Positions 48,874 through 60,847 of a stretch of DNA of 64,000 nucleotides are shown here, piece after piece; position 1 is the stretch's first letter, and every line of letters starts with the position of its first letter. Position numbers and translations under genes: made by a program. The stretch comes from Lineus longissimus. Taxonomy: Eukaryota > Nemertea > Pilidiophora > Heteronemertea > Lineidae. The stretch covers positions 27,299,491 through 27,363,490 of the forward strand of contig NC_088310.1 in NCBI RefSeq assembly GCF_910592395.1, written 5' to 3'. The notes under the pieces were generated by a model, which saw only the letters and a program-made list of their open reading frames with translations, ran no database searches and was not told where the DNA came from.

Positions 48874-49134
48874 CTACCAACTAACCGGGGTAAGCTACCT
48901 TCCAGAAACTCAGTTTTTTTACTGACATCTCCATGTCCCCTGGAACCCTCACTCATCAGACTTATCGATGCCCTCTGGGTAATGTCAAAGCATGATAGCT
49001 GATACCCCTTCACTTTCCCAATCAATATATAGCCTTCATTGACAGGTGTAAGACACGTAAACACGCCCGAATAAGCAAATAATAGCTTAGGCACTCGAGC
49101 ATCTAGGAGACTTGGAGACAAATCAAGAGGCTGA
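48874..49134 (-). other. Unassigned candidate exon upstream of the myosin converter
   Basis: An 87-codon open segment is flanked by an acceptor-like CATTAG and a donor-like GGTAG|GTAAAT. The peptide includes LFAYSGVFTCLTPVNEGYIL and QLSCFDITQRASISLMSEGS, a plausible beta-rich composition, but no family is recognised. It is not part of a myosin motor. It could belong to a nested gene or be a chance open frame. Confidence 0.2.
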
Positions 49135-49135
49135 C

Positions 49136-52100
49136 TAATGACTCATGTCGTGAGTGTCTCGTCAAATATCCATTGGTTCATGTCTGACAATAAACCATTT
49201 ATCATCGTGATCCCCAATCACAAACAAAGTTAAATCAACAAAGCAATTATCTGACACCGATGAAAACCAATGTCAACCAGACCTCCTTATTTGCTCCCCT
49301 GGGCAATGTTTTCCTCATACTATATCGACAAATCGTCCATAAATGGTGTAATGATCAACAGACACCAATTTGTTATCATCATAAAACCACAAAAAACTCA
49401 TCAAAAATTTGTCCCCGTCATGACAAATGTTGGTGACTTACACCCCCAATGTCTCAAGCCGCGGAACCCCAAACCCTCCCCTAATGGTGATCAATTCACA
49501 ACTTATTGACAGATGCCGGCAAAGCCGGGTCTAATGGTTGCTAGATTCTACCAACATCAATCCATCAAGCAAGTGGCATTCCTTATCAGCTCGTACACAG
49601 ATTTGGACACGCTGATTGGGGTTGGAGGATGAGTTCGGCATCAAGGTATGCCAGTTTGAACAATATATTCAGCTAGTTCAGATTGGTATGGTCGTTTGCT
49701 ATGATAGGAGTGATTTTGTTCAAAGATGGTACAGGTTTAACTATACCATGTGGTTTTGGAGGACAACTGATAAGAGACATGTCTCAGTGAACCAAGCATA
49801 TTAGATAAACCCTTCGAAAGAAACAACTGTGAGACTTTCATCAAAATAATCGCCACAACATTCCGTCAGGATGTTGCCACTTACGAAAAACTTCATCAGA
49901 AAATAACGCCAATCTGTTTCCAATATCTGCAGAATATTACTTCTTTCTTTGCCACGATCCTAATGTTACCACAGCAGATATATCATCAATAATTGAAGTA
50001 GAGAAATGTTGCCACAGTGCTTTTTATGTCTGCCTACTGGATTTTGAGCAAGCAATGTCAGTAATGTCAGTAACGTCTTGTCAGAACCGTAATGAAAAAG
50101 TTGTTTCCGCCCTTCTCTTATTATCACTGGTCGCGAATGGTCCCAAGATCCCAGAGATCATCTCATCCATTACCGTGAACCATTCCTAACATTTCTTCCA
50201 CCACTTTTCTGATGACAGGTAGTGTTTCTCACCCCTCATCGTGTTCTGAATGAGAAACAAATGAGAATCACAGGCTTCCAGGAATCTACACCCAGAGGAA
50301 TGACAATCTACTTTGTTTTTACAACTCTGATGGTCACTCAGCTCATCCGTAATGTCCTAGTCATGACTTTAACTCTTCTTCAGGAGGTTATCAGACTTGA
50401 GCATCTGTTGCGAGAAGCTGATATAAAACAGACATTACTCCAAGAAGCTTGCATGATGAGAAATAGAACTACTGATGGAATTGCGTTTGTCACTTTCATG
50501 ATTCTTTAAAATCATCCATTCCATCATTCACTACTTGTCTCTCATTGCCACTTTCTCACATGACCAGTAGTTTCCACACATAACATTCCCAAGTGAAATT
50601 CATGTCTTCTTTTTTTGACATGGTTAACATGTATCTACATGCATCTGTCATCACTAGTGGTCAATGTGTCCATCTTTAATGTCTTGATCAGCCCTTTCAT
50701 TCTTTACCAAACTAACGTGATAGAATAGTGACACAATATCCGTTACATCAGCGAAAAGACAACAGGGAACTGCTTCAAACTGAGCAGTCAATATTCTTAT
50801 AGAACCCATTGCAATGACTGCAATCACCACAGATTTTGGTACTATTACCCATGCATCCCCTCCTCACACACTCGGGAATTCGTACAATTCCTGAACCATA
50901 CCAATTTGTCATTAATACCTCTACAGAGGCAAGCAGGTGTGACTGCTTAGAAGTGGCCGTGGATCAATAGCAGTCCATCTTCTAATGAGTCATTAGGTAA
51001 AGGAACACCATCTGAAGACACTTGCGGAGAGTGCGGGTTGCCATCATTAGAGAAGCTTTTTCGTGTTCTGTTTTTTATCAAACCTTTCTGCCCACTTTTG
51101 ATAGAAGAGCCAATATATTTTAAGTTCGGGCGAATCTCAATGTTGGGAGAATTATAATATGGCAGCCCTGGGTAATCTGAGAATGGGAGCAGCAGCACGA
51201 GAGAGCCTCACACTTGCAATGCAGCAGTAACAACTGGAGCAAAGAACTGCTTCAAAGTGTATATTCCCCATCCCTGTTGACAAAAAGTTACCCAACTTCA
51301 TTTATATTCTCAGCTACACCCAATTCATTCCTTACCACTTTACAGCCTCTTTCCGACTCTTTTGATCAACGACAATTGCTGCGTTCAAAGAGGAGAATCA
51401 AGAGTAATGGGTTGTCTCGTACTAATCCTTTGGAGAAACACTTGCTCCCTAGACTTCACTAATCCAAGTTAAAAGGTTAAACAATCATCCGCGTTTACTG
51501 ACCCTTGAGCAAGTGGCAACACAAAGACTTCCATTGGAGAGGACAAGCTTAGTTATTGTCTATTTCCCTGTCATCATCAGCTGGGAATTAGCTACTCCTA
51601 TATCGTCTCAGGCCAATATTCTTGTTTAAGTCTCCAATAATGGCAATATCATGTGTCACAGGAATCTACCTGAGACTTGATATTCTAGCTGTGTAAGGTG
51701 TTCATTCATTGGAGAATTGGTCTTGTAAAGTTGCAGATAAACAGAATGGATGGAATTAACCCTGTGCCACAGACATAGTACTGAGACATAGTTCACTTAA
51801 TTTCTTGACCAGGAACCTGTAGCTGTGTCAGCGTTCCAGATTGACATGCTAAATTGAAACACAGAGCATCCAACCGGTCTATAACGTCCGATGAAAAAGA
51901 AATCAACTGAGTAGAATAACGATTTTCCAGTAACAAGGAGAAAGTAACAAAGGCAATTACTGGCTCCCATCTAACAAAAAGCACCCTGTACGTGCATGGA
52001 TGGGCCAGGTTTATGCCAGTTGTCCTGCCATCTAGAAATCAGTATCGGTCTCATGAAAAAAAAATTTCACCTGTAACAGCAGAAATTAGGAATGGTTTGC

Positions 52101-55100
52101 TCAACCTAAAGTCACAGATTAATTACCACTCACCTGGTGACTCCAATACAATGGCTCTGACTCCAGAATTCTTCATTACTGAAGTGTGCTAAGCTCTGTT
52201 TTTCAAAGTCATTCAAAATGTACATTTCAATCTCAGCACGTTCCAAACAAGACATTTTAAGCTCAGCTTTTCCTTTAGAGAGCTGCCTTCCCAGACACTT
52301 TTAAAACAGTTTCCAATCTTAACATGTCTCAAATCGGATTGTCAGCCAAGACGGATAGGATTGGATGTAGATTGCCGTCGACATGATCATGGGAATTCTA
52401 ATAGCTGTTATAACTCAAATACAGTGAACTCTTGTCATTTTTGAGGGGAAATATGACTGATACATTAGAGAGTGAGTTCCCATGGTTACTGTTTACAATA
52501 AAGCTAAGCCTGGAGGGGCCAAGGTTACAGGCTACATCACCAGCAGTATCAGTGTGAAAGACTTGGATGTGCCTGTGCATTTAGAAGAAAGTCATGCGTA
52601 TTCTATACAGCCTCAAACCCTGTTGACCAGATCGAGATTTGATTGTCTTCCGTTTGTCTAACATTTCTATTGCAAGAGGACAGGACCATAAAAGCAGTTC
52701 CAACTCTCACTCCAAGGACTACACATTGGAATCGTAGTCTTGGCACCACCTTGTTGTACAGACTTGCAGTTGAAGTGATGCAACATACACGCAGATCCTT
52801 GATACTAATGGCCTCAGGGTATCTTATGACCTGCAGTGACTTTCATTGCAAAGTTATTTGAGAGAGACATTGACCAGTAAAGCACAACGCAAAAGCGACC
52901 ATTGTTATAACTCAGTAGATGAATGCCATCTTTTATAAATCACAACTTGGAAACCTATCTTGATGGAATGTAAAGCATATGATTGGCCCACCAATCAGCC
53001 CATCTTTTCTTTCTTCAAGAAAAGCCATTAGGTTTTTTCTTCAACCTTACCTTCCATTAGCTTCCTTTAGATTACCATCACGACCACAGGAAGGCGTCGT
53101 GGCAAGTATTTTGATGGGATTGAGGTAGGATACCAAGACATTTCTTATTCCATTAAGGTTGCTAAGTTTTTTCTATCAGCTCCAACATGAAAGGGGGGTT
53201 TTATCTGTTAATGGAAGTGGACGACTTGTTCATTCAGATGGCGATTCCGATTTCGTCCAAACAAACCTCACAGTGTACAAATCTATCTCGCTGTGAAAGT
53301 ATCTTCCGAAAATACAATAAATTTCAACAAGATACCGCAGACAGAGAACCCTTTTAGATACGTGTCTCAGTAATTGGCATTTAGACTTGAAATTTCTATG
53401 TAAGGGTTTGAGTTAAATCTATTAAACCAACATGACACCAATTGATTATTAGGTATTGTGCATATCTCCATAGTCTCATAACCTCTCATTAGTAGTTGGT
53501 CGCATGTCTGATAATACTCTTCTCCGGCAGTTTCGTAAGAAGAACTCCCAATGGAACAGGACCTGAGAGACAAGGCAGATAAAATGAGTGAAAGAAAAAA
53601 TTACCAGGGACTAAAATCCATAACAAGTTGTAATCCAGCTCTGAAATGTTAAAAAAAGGGCCAAACAACTCGAAGACGAGTTATGGGTAAGAAAAACGTA
53701 ATCCCAGTCTAAAAAAATCCAATATTTAGACATGTATCCCTGCACCATGTCAATTCCATAGAAACCTGGAATAAAAAATAACCTTTTGACATTTTCGTTC
53801 GACTCATTTAATAATCTGCCCACTCGCTTTGGAAAGTATGTGACTTTCTGATCAGGTGCACCTGACTAATCCTGGTTAACGATATCCGAGATCAATAAAG
53901 GGTGACTTTGACAGTTCTTCCAGAGATGGAGGTTATTGGCAAAGTTGTCTCATTCAGTTGAGGTAAGGTTAGTAATTGAACAATATGTAAGTTAGAAATA
54001 CTGGTTCTTGAAACTTTCTTTTTTTTGTTTTTGTTGTGATGACAAGTAATATGGCTGGTGCTGTCAGTGTTTGGTCTAAGATATGTTCAACATAAGCGAA
54101 ATAAGAAAACTAAAATGAGGTTTCTCTTTCGCCGCAAAGTTACGTTCTTGATCGAATCTAAGTCTCCAAGGATTGTTTCCAGGCACTAAGTCCTCTCGCA
54201 GTACGACTTTGCCACCAGCCACTTTGCACTTGCAAACACCAGAATCTTGTTAAGACTTGTGAAATCTTCAGAAATTTAATCACATTAAGTACTTAACCAA
54301 TTGAGGAATCTTTAAATTGATTTTGGCAGCATCTGACGTTTGCAAAATCGTTGAATTTGGTGAACAGTTTCCGAGTAGGCCCGTGGGATGTCATATACAG
54401 ATAAAAATATTCCAGTCTCTGCAAAACTTTCAGTTATATTCCTCAAGTCAATAGCTCTATTGCACCAATAGCTTATGAAAAAAACCCTAAGATATGACAA
54501 AAGGATCAGAATACTTTCAGCAAAATTGAGACACAAACGGCAAACTTCAATGGCTCTTTTCTCAGACAAAAACACAACATTTCAAAGCCCTGCCCTAGGG
54601 GTACGAACGAATCAAATTCCAAAACGAAGCAACAAACTTGCTTTGAGTCACTGACGCAAACAATGCTGTCTTTAGTGCTCATATCCCAGTTCTAGCCATA
54701 CTTCAATACCCATCTTCAAAAACTTTCTCGAAAGATACTTCTTGTCATCAAATCAATGCTGCTCATTTATGATGTTTAAAATTCGTATCTCGAGGCTAAA
54801 AAGAGAAATATTGAGAGCACTTTGATGTTTATGAGACAAGCTGTCAATCTTCTATCAATCTGATGACAATCAAATTTACTCCAAGAATTTAATTAGAGAA
54901 ATAACTTCTGTGAGCCGTGTTGTAAGAGATGTCTCTAGGGCCTTTTGTTAGTTTATAATTGAATCAGAGTAAGTTAAAGACAAAAACACTATTGAAATTA
55001 TATTAAATTTGTAACGTAGCCTCAAGTGGATGCTAGATTCAATACGTTATGAACAAAGAAACACAATAGTGAAGTTAGCAGATGGGCTACCACTGAAACA

Positions 55101-57250
55101 AAAACCGTTTACCCCTGCTGAGAAGTGCTTCAGAGATGTGAATGGAATGAGGGAACACAGAAAATCAACCAACAACATCAAAAACTGCCATTTCCAAGTA
55201 AAAATAGAAATCTCAGTTAGAGATTTGGATTGTTTATGCCTTGACCTTCAGCTACCTTGACCTGCACTAAACTGCCTTGACCTTATTACCAGCAAGAAAT
55301 TAAATGCTGAATCTTCTTCTCTGAAATGGTAAAGCACCTCCTGTGCATTACACATGACTCTGCTCAAGACGATTTTGAGGTCGTACAACTATCCTGAATG
55401 TCAACCACAGCGCTTGGGGAAATATTCTTTACAGCTCTTGGAATGGACAAGACCTTTTACCTAATTGAACGGTAAAAAATATCCATTTCTCTCGCATGGG
55501 TGTTGGTACGTGTGTGGATGGCTGGATGGAAGTGAGGACTGAAAGCAAACTGAAAACAAAAGCTGAGTCTGTATTTCACTGGATTTTTAAGCTGACTGGA
55601 TCAGTTTTCAGACCCAAACACAAATTCAGTTCGAAAAGCAGCTAACTAAATTGAATCAACATCACTATTTATAAATAAGTCACAAAATAAAGAAACTCAT
55701 GACAGGCACACTTCGTTAAAAATAACCTGTGAATACAACACAGTCCAACCAATTTGCCATTAGCCGTAAGCAACGTTACTGAATCAATTTTACCATTGGA
55801 CCCTCATCGATTTTCCATCCCTTAACAGCATTTCATAAATGTTGTGATCAAATGTAACATGTTTTGATCCCAGGAGAATACAGGAACTGACTAAAGGGCA
55901 AAGGGAAATTATATAAATATCAACATTTAGTAGAATGATGAAATGAATCTTTAATGCAATCATTTGTCAAACGCCTGAAGATAAACGTTGCATCTGAGTT
56001 GCTTTGAAATAGGCAAAATCCTATAAAGCTGCCCACAAACTTACTTCCAGCAGGCAAAGCTTTCTACGTACGATTCGTTCATATGCAAATCTTCTGATAT
56101 TTAGCTATTTCGTTGAAAATTGCAGCAAACAGAGAATTTGCCTGCAGACTAGCAACTCACAACAACTGAGGCTAAATCCAGAATGCCACATTAATTTGAA
56201 GATAAAAGAGCTCACAAACCATTACCTAATAATGATGTTTGCATTAGGATCTACAGAGGTGGAGAAACTCTTTCATGTCACATCAAATCCTAGAATAACT
56301 AAGCGATCATAACAATATATTTCATAACTATAGCGATATTATGATATGTTTCATTACAACGCTAGGTTTGTTTGAAACCTACACCCACCTCTGAAAGGTA
56401 AACAACCCGGGGAAGCAACATTACCTATTGTCATTACCATTAGAGAAGGTAGCCCTTAACTGCTTCTGGCTTCAGCACCTTATTGTCAACAGCTCAAATG
56501 TGTGACACCCACCAAGTGCTCCAAGGTGATATCAAGAATGTCTTCTAATCATTCCATTAAAATTCTAGATGGTTCGATATTGGCCACTGATGTCAGAATT
56601 AGAACTAATAGTATTAACATTGATTTGTCTTTCATCAGAATAAACATTTTATCCCAATCAGATGTTGCTTGGACGTCTTGGATGAGAATGAAAAGGGAAA
56701 GACACATGCGTTATGTATTGAACGTGTAGTCTTTTGAGGGTTAAAGCAAAGAAAAGGTTACTTTGTAAGTTAATATTCGAAAATTTGATGCAAACGCCAA
56801 CTTTAACAATGTGAAATGAAATCCATGATTTAAGATCAAAATCTGAACTACGACATTTAAATGCCTTAATAATTTCCAATCCTTTGCACAAGAAGGACAT
56901 CAAAATAACAATATGCTCCCTGAAACTTAATCTGCCAGCATGACATTCAAAGACATAATAATTCCAAACCTTGGCACAAGAATGAGATCAGGTGGAAGAC
57001 GTTCCCTGCATTCTTTGTAAGAAATACCCTGTCAGTTCTAATACAAAACCTTCCTATGATTAAACTACAAAGCAATGATTCTCTCTCGCATCTCGTTCAT
57101 GGCAAAGAAAGTCACATAGTGCTTTTCATCCTTCAAGCTGACAGAAAGGTCACCATGGATGAAAATGAAAGGACTGTGCTGGCACATCTAATTGTCATAT
57201 TTTCTTACTGACTTTTATGCGCCAACAGATTCCTTTGAACTGCTTCTTCT
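49136..57250. other. Region without recognised genes
   Basis: No gene, RNA or transposon could be named. Minus-strand open segments with splice-like edges occur at 50947-51168, 51795-51986, 52398-52571, 52625-52850 and 53053-53150. Some are open in two frames at once, which weakens them. The rest is AT-rich single-copy-looking DNA. Confidence 0.4.
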
Positions 57251-57256
57251 CCAATA

Positions 57257-57515
57257 TCTTCTGAATTCCAGAGGACACTGTGGCATCAACATAGCAAAGC
57301 AACATGACCATAAGTAAACCGGTTGTTCAATCCTAAGACCTGAGCATTTCCAGCGTCTCAACGACAACAGAGCGGTACCTACACCTACATCAAAACCTAT
57401 GAGTCTTCTGTCCAACATCTTAAGTCACTTCAAGAGCTGCTGAATGTAAATGTCTTCTGAATTCCAGAGGACACTGTGGTATCAACAAAGCAAAGCAACA
57501 TGACCATAAGTAAAC
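57257..57515. repeat. Local duplication A-B-A' next to an insertion
   Basis: Segment A (57257-57320, TCTTCTGAATTCCAGAGGAC to GTAAACC) recurs at 57452-57515. Segment B (57322-57454, GTTGTTCAATCCTAAGACC to AAATGTC) recurs at 60275-60408. The order A-B-A'-[insert]-B' indicates a tandem AB duplication whose second copy was later split. Confidence 0.85.
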
Positions 57516-57579
57516 CAGAAGTATTAGGGTAGCAGGAAGGGTTGGGCGTTTGTGGTTTCTGAGTCTGAGGGGGTTGGTG

Positions 57580-57645
57580 TCTGTTGACTGTGCTTTAAGA
57601 GAGACTAGGCATGGCGCCAGTCTCTCTTAAAGCACAGTCAACAGG
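57580..57645. repeat. Near-perfect palindrome
   Basis: CTGTTGACTGTGCTTTAAGA... on the left and its complement ...TCTTAAAGCACAGTCAACAG on the right surround a 12-bp centre AGGCATGGCGCC; stems are about 26 bp. The right arm with centre recurs at 57961-58012 without the left arm. Confidence 0.8.
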
Positions 57646-58683
57646 CATTTGGTCTCAGTATTTTGGTTTTGATTGCCATGACTGTACCCCTGTAAAAGTC
57701 AGAGGAGGAGAAGTTTGGAATGATGAAAGCATTGAAGAAGAAGAAATGTTATTATATATTGAGGAAAGCAAAATTTATTATGAGACTAGAAGGCAGTGTC
57801 CTGACTTGATTATTTTGAAAATGGCAGTCTGAACACATTAAAAGGTGGAACATGGCATTTTATCGACTTTGAAGTGTTCCGCAGTTAAAGGGAGACTATA
57901 GGCAGCAGCTAGGTAGGCAAGATAAAGTCATACAAATTTGCCAATAGGGGTCAGTCATATCTCTAGGCATGGCGCCAGTCTCTCTTAAAGCACAGTCAAC
58001 AGGCATTTGGTCTTAGTATTTGGGTACAGAATCAAGGCAGCTCAGAGAGCAATGATTGAACGATGTTGTGGACAAGTCCAAGGATACTGCATCAGTCACG
58101 ACCAACTTCTCATCAGAAAGCGTCACCACCAGCATATTCAATGTTCAGTTCCAACCTGTACCAGTCCAATGCACGCCTGTCATGGTCAGCAGTGGTCAGC
58201 TTAGCGCGATATGGAACATTCTTCCGAAACTCAAGCGAGGGAAGTCTGCTCATTAGCCTATCTCGCGCACTGCTCCTTCTTGTCAAACATCGTAGTGAAA
58301 TCGTGGTACAGTGGGGCGTCCTCGAGGATTGCAGCTGGTCGGACAGACGTGAGGTGGAATGTGGGCGGCTGCACTTCTTCGTTGATGTGCGATGACAGAT
58401 AGCACAGTTGTTGCGTTGCATGACAGCTGAAAGTGAATGTGATATCATAGAACTGAGGCGTTTGCAATGAGACTATAGGTGAAGTAGAAGCAAGGAGTGA
58501 AATGGGCCATCTTCCAGTGACTAATATACAGAGTAAGGGCACTGGGTGTTGTTAGATTCAGCATTGAATGTATTCCTCGTACAAGCGTGAATAGTGTGGA
58601 CATACAGTGAGAGGTGAGAGACCCCTATTGACTACTTCTTGTAACTTTATCTTGGATATTATATTAGTATTGAACTTCTAGCC

Positions 58684-58818
58684 ATGGATTATGAAGAAAT
58701 TGAAGTTGTAGGCATGGAATATGAAAAATTATTCAACGTTGAAAGACATTATTCCATGAGGCTTTGCCGTGATCGCAAAGGACGCGACGCGATTGGTTCA
58801 CATGCTAATGAGGTATGA
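58684..58818 (+). other. Short open frame inside the 2.75-kb element
   Basis: A 44-codon frame starts at an ATG in a GCCATGG context (MDYEEIEVVGMEYEKLFNVE, later MRLCRDRKGRD). It ends at TGA and has no downstream continuation that I can trace. Possibly a degraded piece of an element-encoded protein, possibly chance. Confidence 0.2.
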
Positions 58819-59291
58819 TAATGATAATTACCTCTATAATGCTACTTGGATAGCGACTGTGTCGTTGATTGCAACAGTGGTCTATGTCAATGTGTGCCTG
58901 TAATGTCAATGAAGTATGATGAGGTGATGACGATAGTGCAATTGACTAGGTGGCGCATTTTAGAATCAGCAGTGAGCACTGTGTGTAACATGGTGGAGGC
59001 AGCGGAGATAATAACTGTGTCGAAAGTATTGTTATAGGGCCTTCCCTAGGCCCATGGGGTTAAATTTACAATCCACGATTGAAAAGATGTAGTTTGATCG
59101 CATTCAACTATAAATCCATTGAACAGTTGTGTTCCTTGGCTTTAGTCAACCGATGACCTTTTGTTGGGCCATGATCGGGGATTGTAAACTGTAAATGTAT
59201 TATGGACTGGGAGACAGGGGAAACACAAGTGAAATAGACCAAAACAAGTGATTTTGGGGCTTTGGTTTAGACGCATGCCCCACATGCGCCA

Positions 59292-59326
59292 TGCGGGATT
59301 ATGCGGGATTATGCGGGATTATACGG
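59292..59326. repeat. 10-bp direct repeat x3
   Basis: GCGGGATTAT repeated three times (last followed by ACGG) within the 2.75-kb element. Small local slippage. Confidence 0.8.
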
Positions 59327-60543
59327 TTCATGTGAACTTGTTGACATCTACATGATCTAGTGCCGTTATTGGTCATGGTACATGGTAGGCCTAATCATCA
59401 TGGCAATATGTTTCAGGAAAAGCTCGGAGTAAAATGAACTGCCGATGAATAATGATGTTGTTCATGTTTACCATGTTTACTATACATAGCCATAGGGTAT
59501 GCACTGGCCAGTGCACTTTCTGCACGTCGTCATGGTCATGTTACATGTACGTGATACCTTGCATATTTTGTTTTTTGAATGCGCATGCTTTTTGGGCAAA
59601 ATCACTTGTACCAACACTAATGAATAATGTGTTCTTATCCCTATGACTCCATACACAGTGAGGGCATTGTCCCATTCTCATCAAATGGTAACTTATTGTA
59701 CCGTATTAGGGTGGAAGTTGGGGACCAGATACCTACCGCTGCACGCCTGTCATAATCAGCAGTGATGAGCTTAGCGCGATATGGAACATTCTTCAGAAAC
59801 TCAAGCGAGGGAAGTCTGCTCATTAGCATATCTCGCGCACTGCTCCTTATTGTCAAACATCGTAGTGAAATCGTAATGGAAAACGTCTGGCTTTGCGCCA
59901 GACGTTGAGACTAATAAGTGAAGAACTAGTAGGTAAAGAACTTCTACTTGCGCGAGACTGCTCTGATAAAATTATCATTGCAGAGACTACGGTGACGTAC
60001 ACATATATTTTTTACAATCAAAAATGCCCTCAAAAGACAACATGGAATGATTATTTTATTGATATTTCCTACTATATACCTTCCAATTATCACTTTATAC
60101 AAATAGATCGGCGTTAGGTCGCATGCTTTTCTTTCCTGGTGACACTATAAAGCAAAATAGTTGCAACCCCGTAAATGCGCTATAAGTCCAATAATAAGTG
60201 ACGGTGACCCGTTATAAATGTTTCGCCAGCTTCGCTTTTTTGCCGCTACGCGGCGCGTTGGGCCCTTGCGTCCAGTTGTTCAATCCTAAGACCTGAGCAT
60301 TTCTAGCGTCTCAACGAGAACAGAGTGGTACCTACACCTGCATCAAAACCTATGAGTCTTCCATCCAACTTCTTAAGTCACTTCCAGAGCTGCTGAATGT
60401 AAATGTCAAGGTAAATACCTCGAACAGAGATCCACATGACACTGTGCATTACTTAAGAGTGGTCTACTACGAAAGTGTAAAGAAAATCTTTGAGTGTAGA
60501 TAAAGCCTTTGACATCAAGCCATTTTCAATTTGAAGCTTGTCT

Positions 60544-60847
60544 AAACAGGAAGTTGAATCGACAACCTCCAAGAGTAGAGTTTTCGTTAACTTAGAGTCC
60601 TTTCAAGTTTTAATACTGTATGAATAAGAAATTTCTATTAGCCTTCTGTAAATGAATGCTAGTCAAAATTTCAGACATCTCCAAACAAATTTGTTAAACA
60701 GGAAGTTTGATTCGACATCCTCCAAGAGTAGAATGTTCGTTAACTTAGAGTCCTTTCAAGTTTTGATACTGTACGAATAAGAAATTTCTATTAGCCTTCT
60801 GTAAATGAATGCTAGTCAAAATTTTAGACATCTCCAAACAAATTTGT
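60544..60847. repeat. 152-bp tandem duplication
   Basis: Two copies starting AAACAGGAAGTT at 60544 and 60696 with a few substitutions. They lie just to the right of the B' segment. Non-coding. Confidence 0.9.

Larger units (their letters stand above)
57519..60271. mobile_element. 2.75-kb inserted element with probable CCAG target duplication
   Basis: The element separates A' from B' of a tandem duplication and is flanked by CCAG on both sides (57515-57518 and 60272-60275). It contains a near-perfect palindrome around 57580-57645 (GACTGTGCTTTAAGAGAGAC and its complement), a second copy of the right arm at 57961-58012, and a 138-bp segment present twice in the same orientation (58166-58303, 59742-59879). 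The minus strand of the latter reads DFTTMFDxKEQCAR in one frame, with the rest of the copies conserved. No terminal repeats and no transposase or reverse transcriptase were recognised. Confidence 0.65.
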
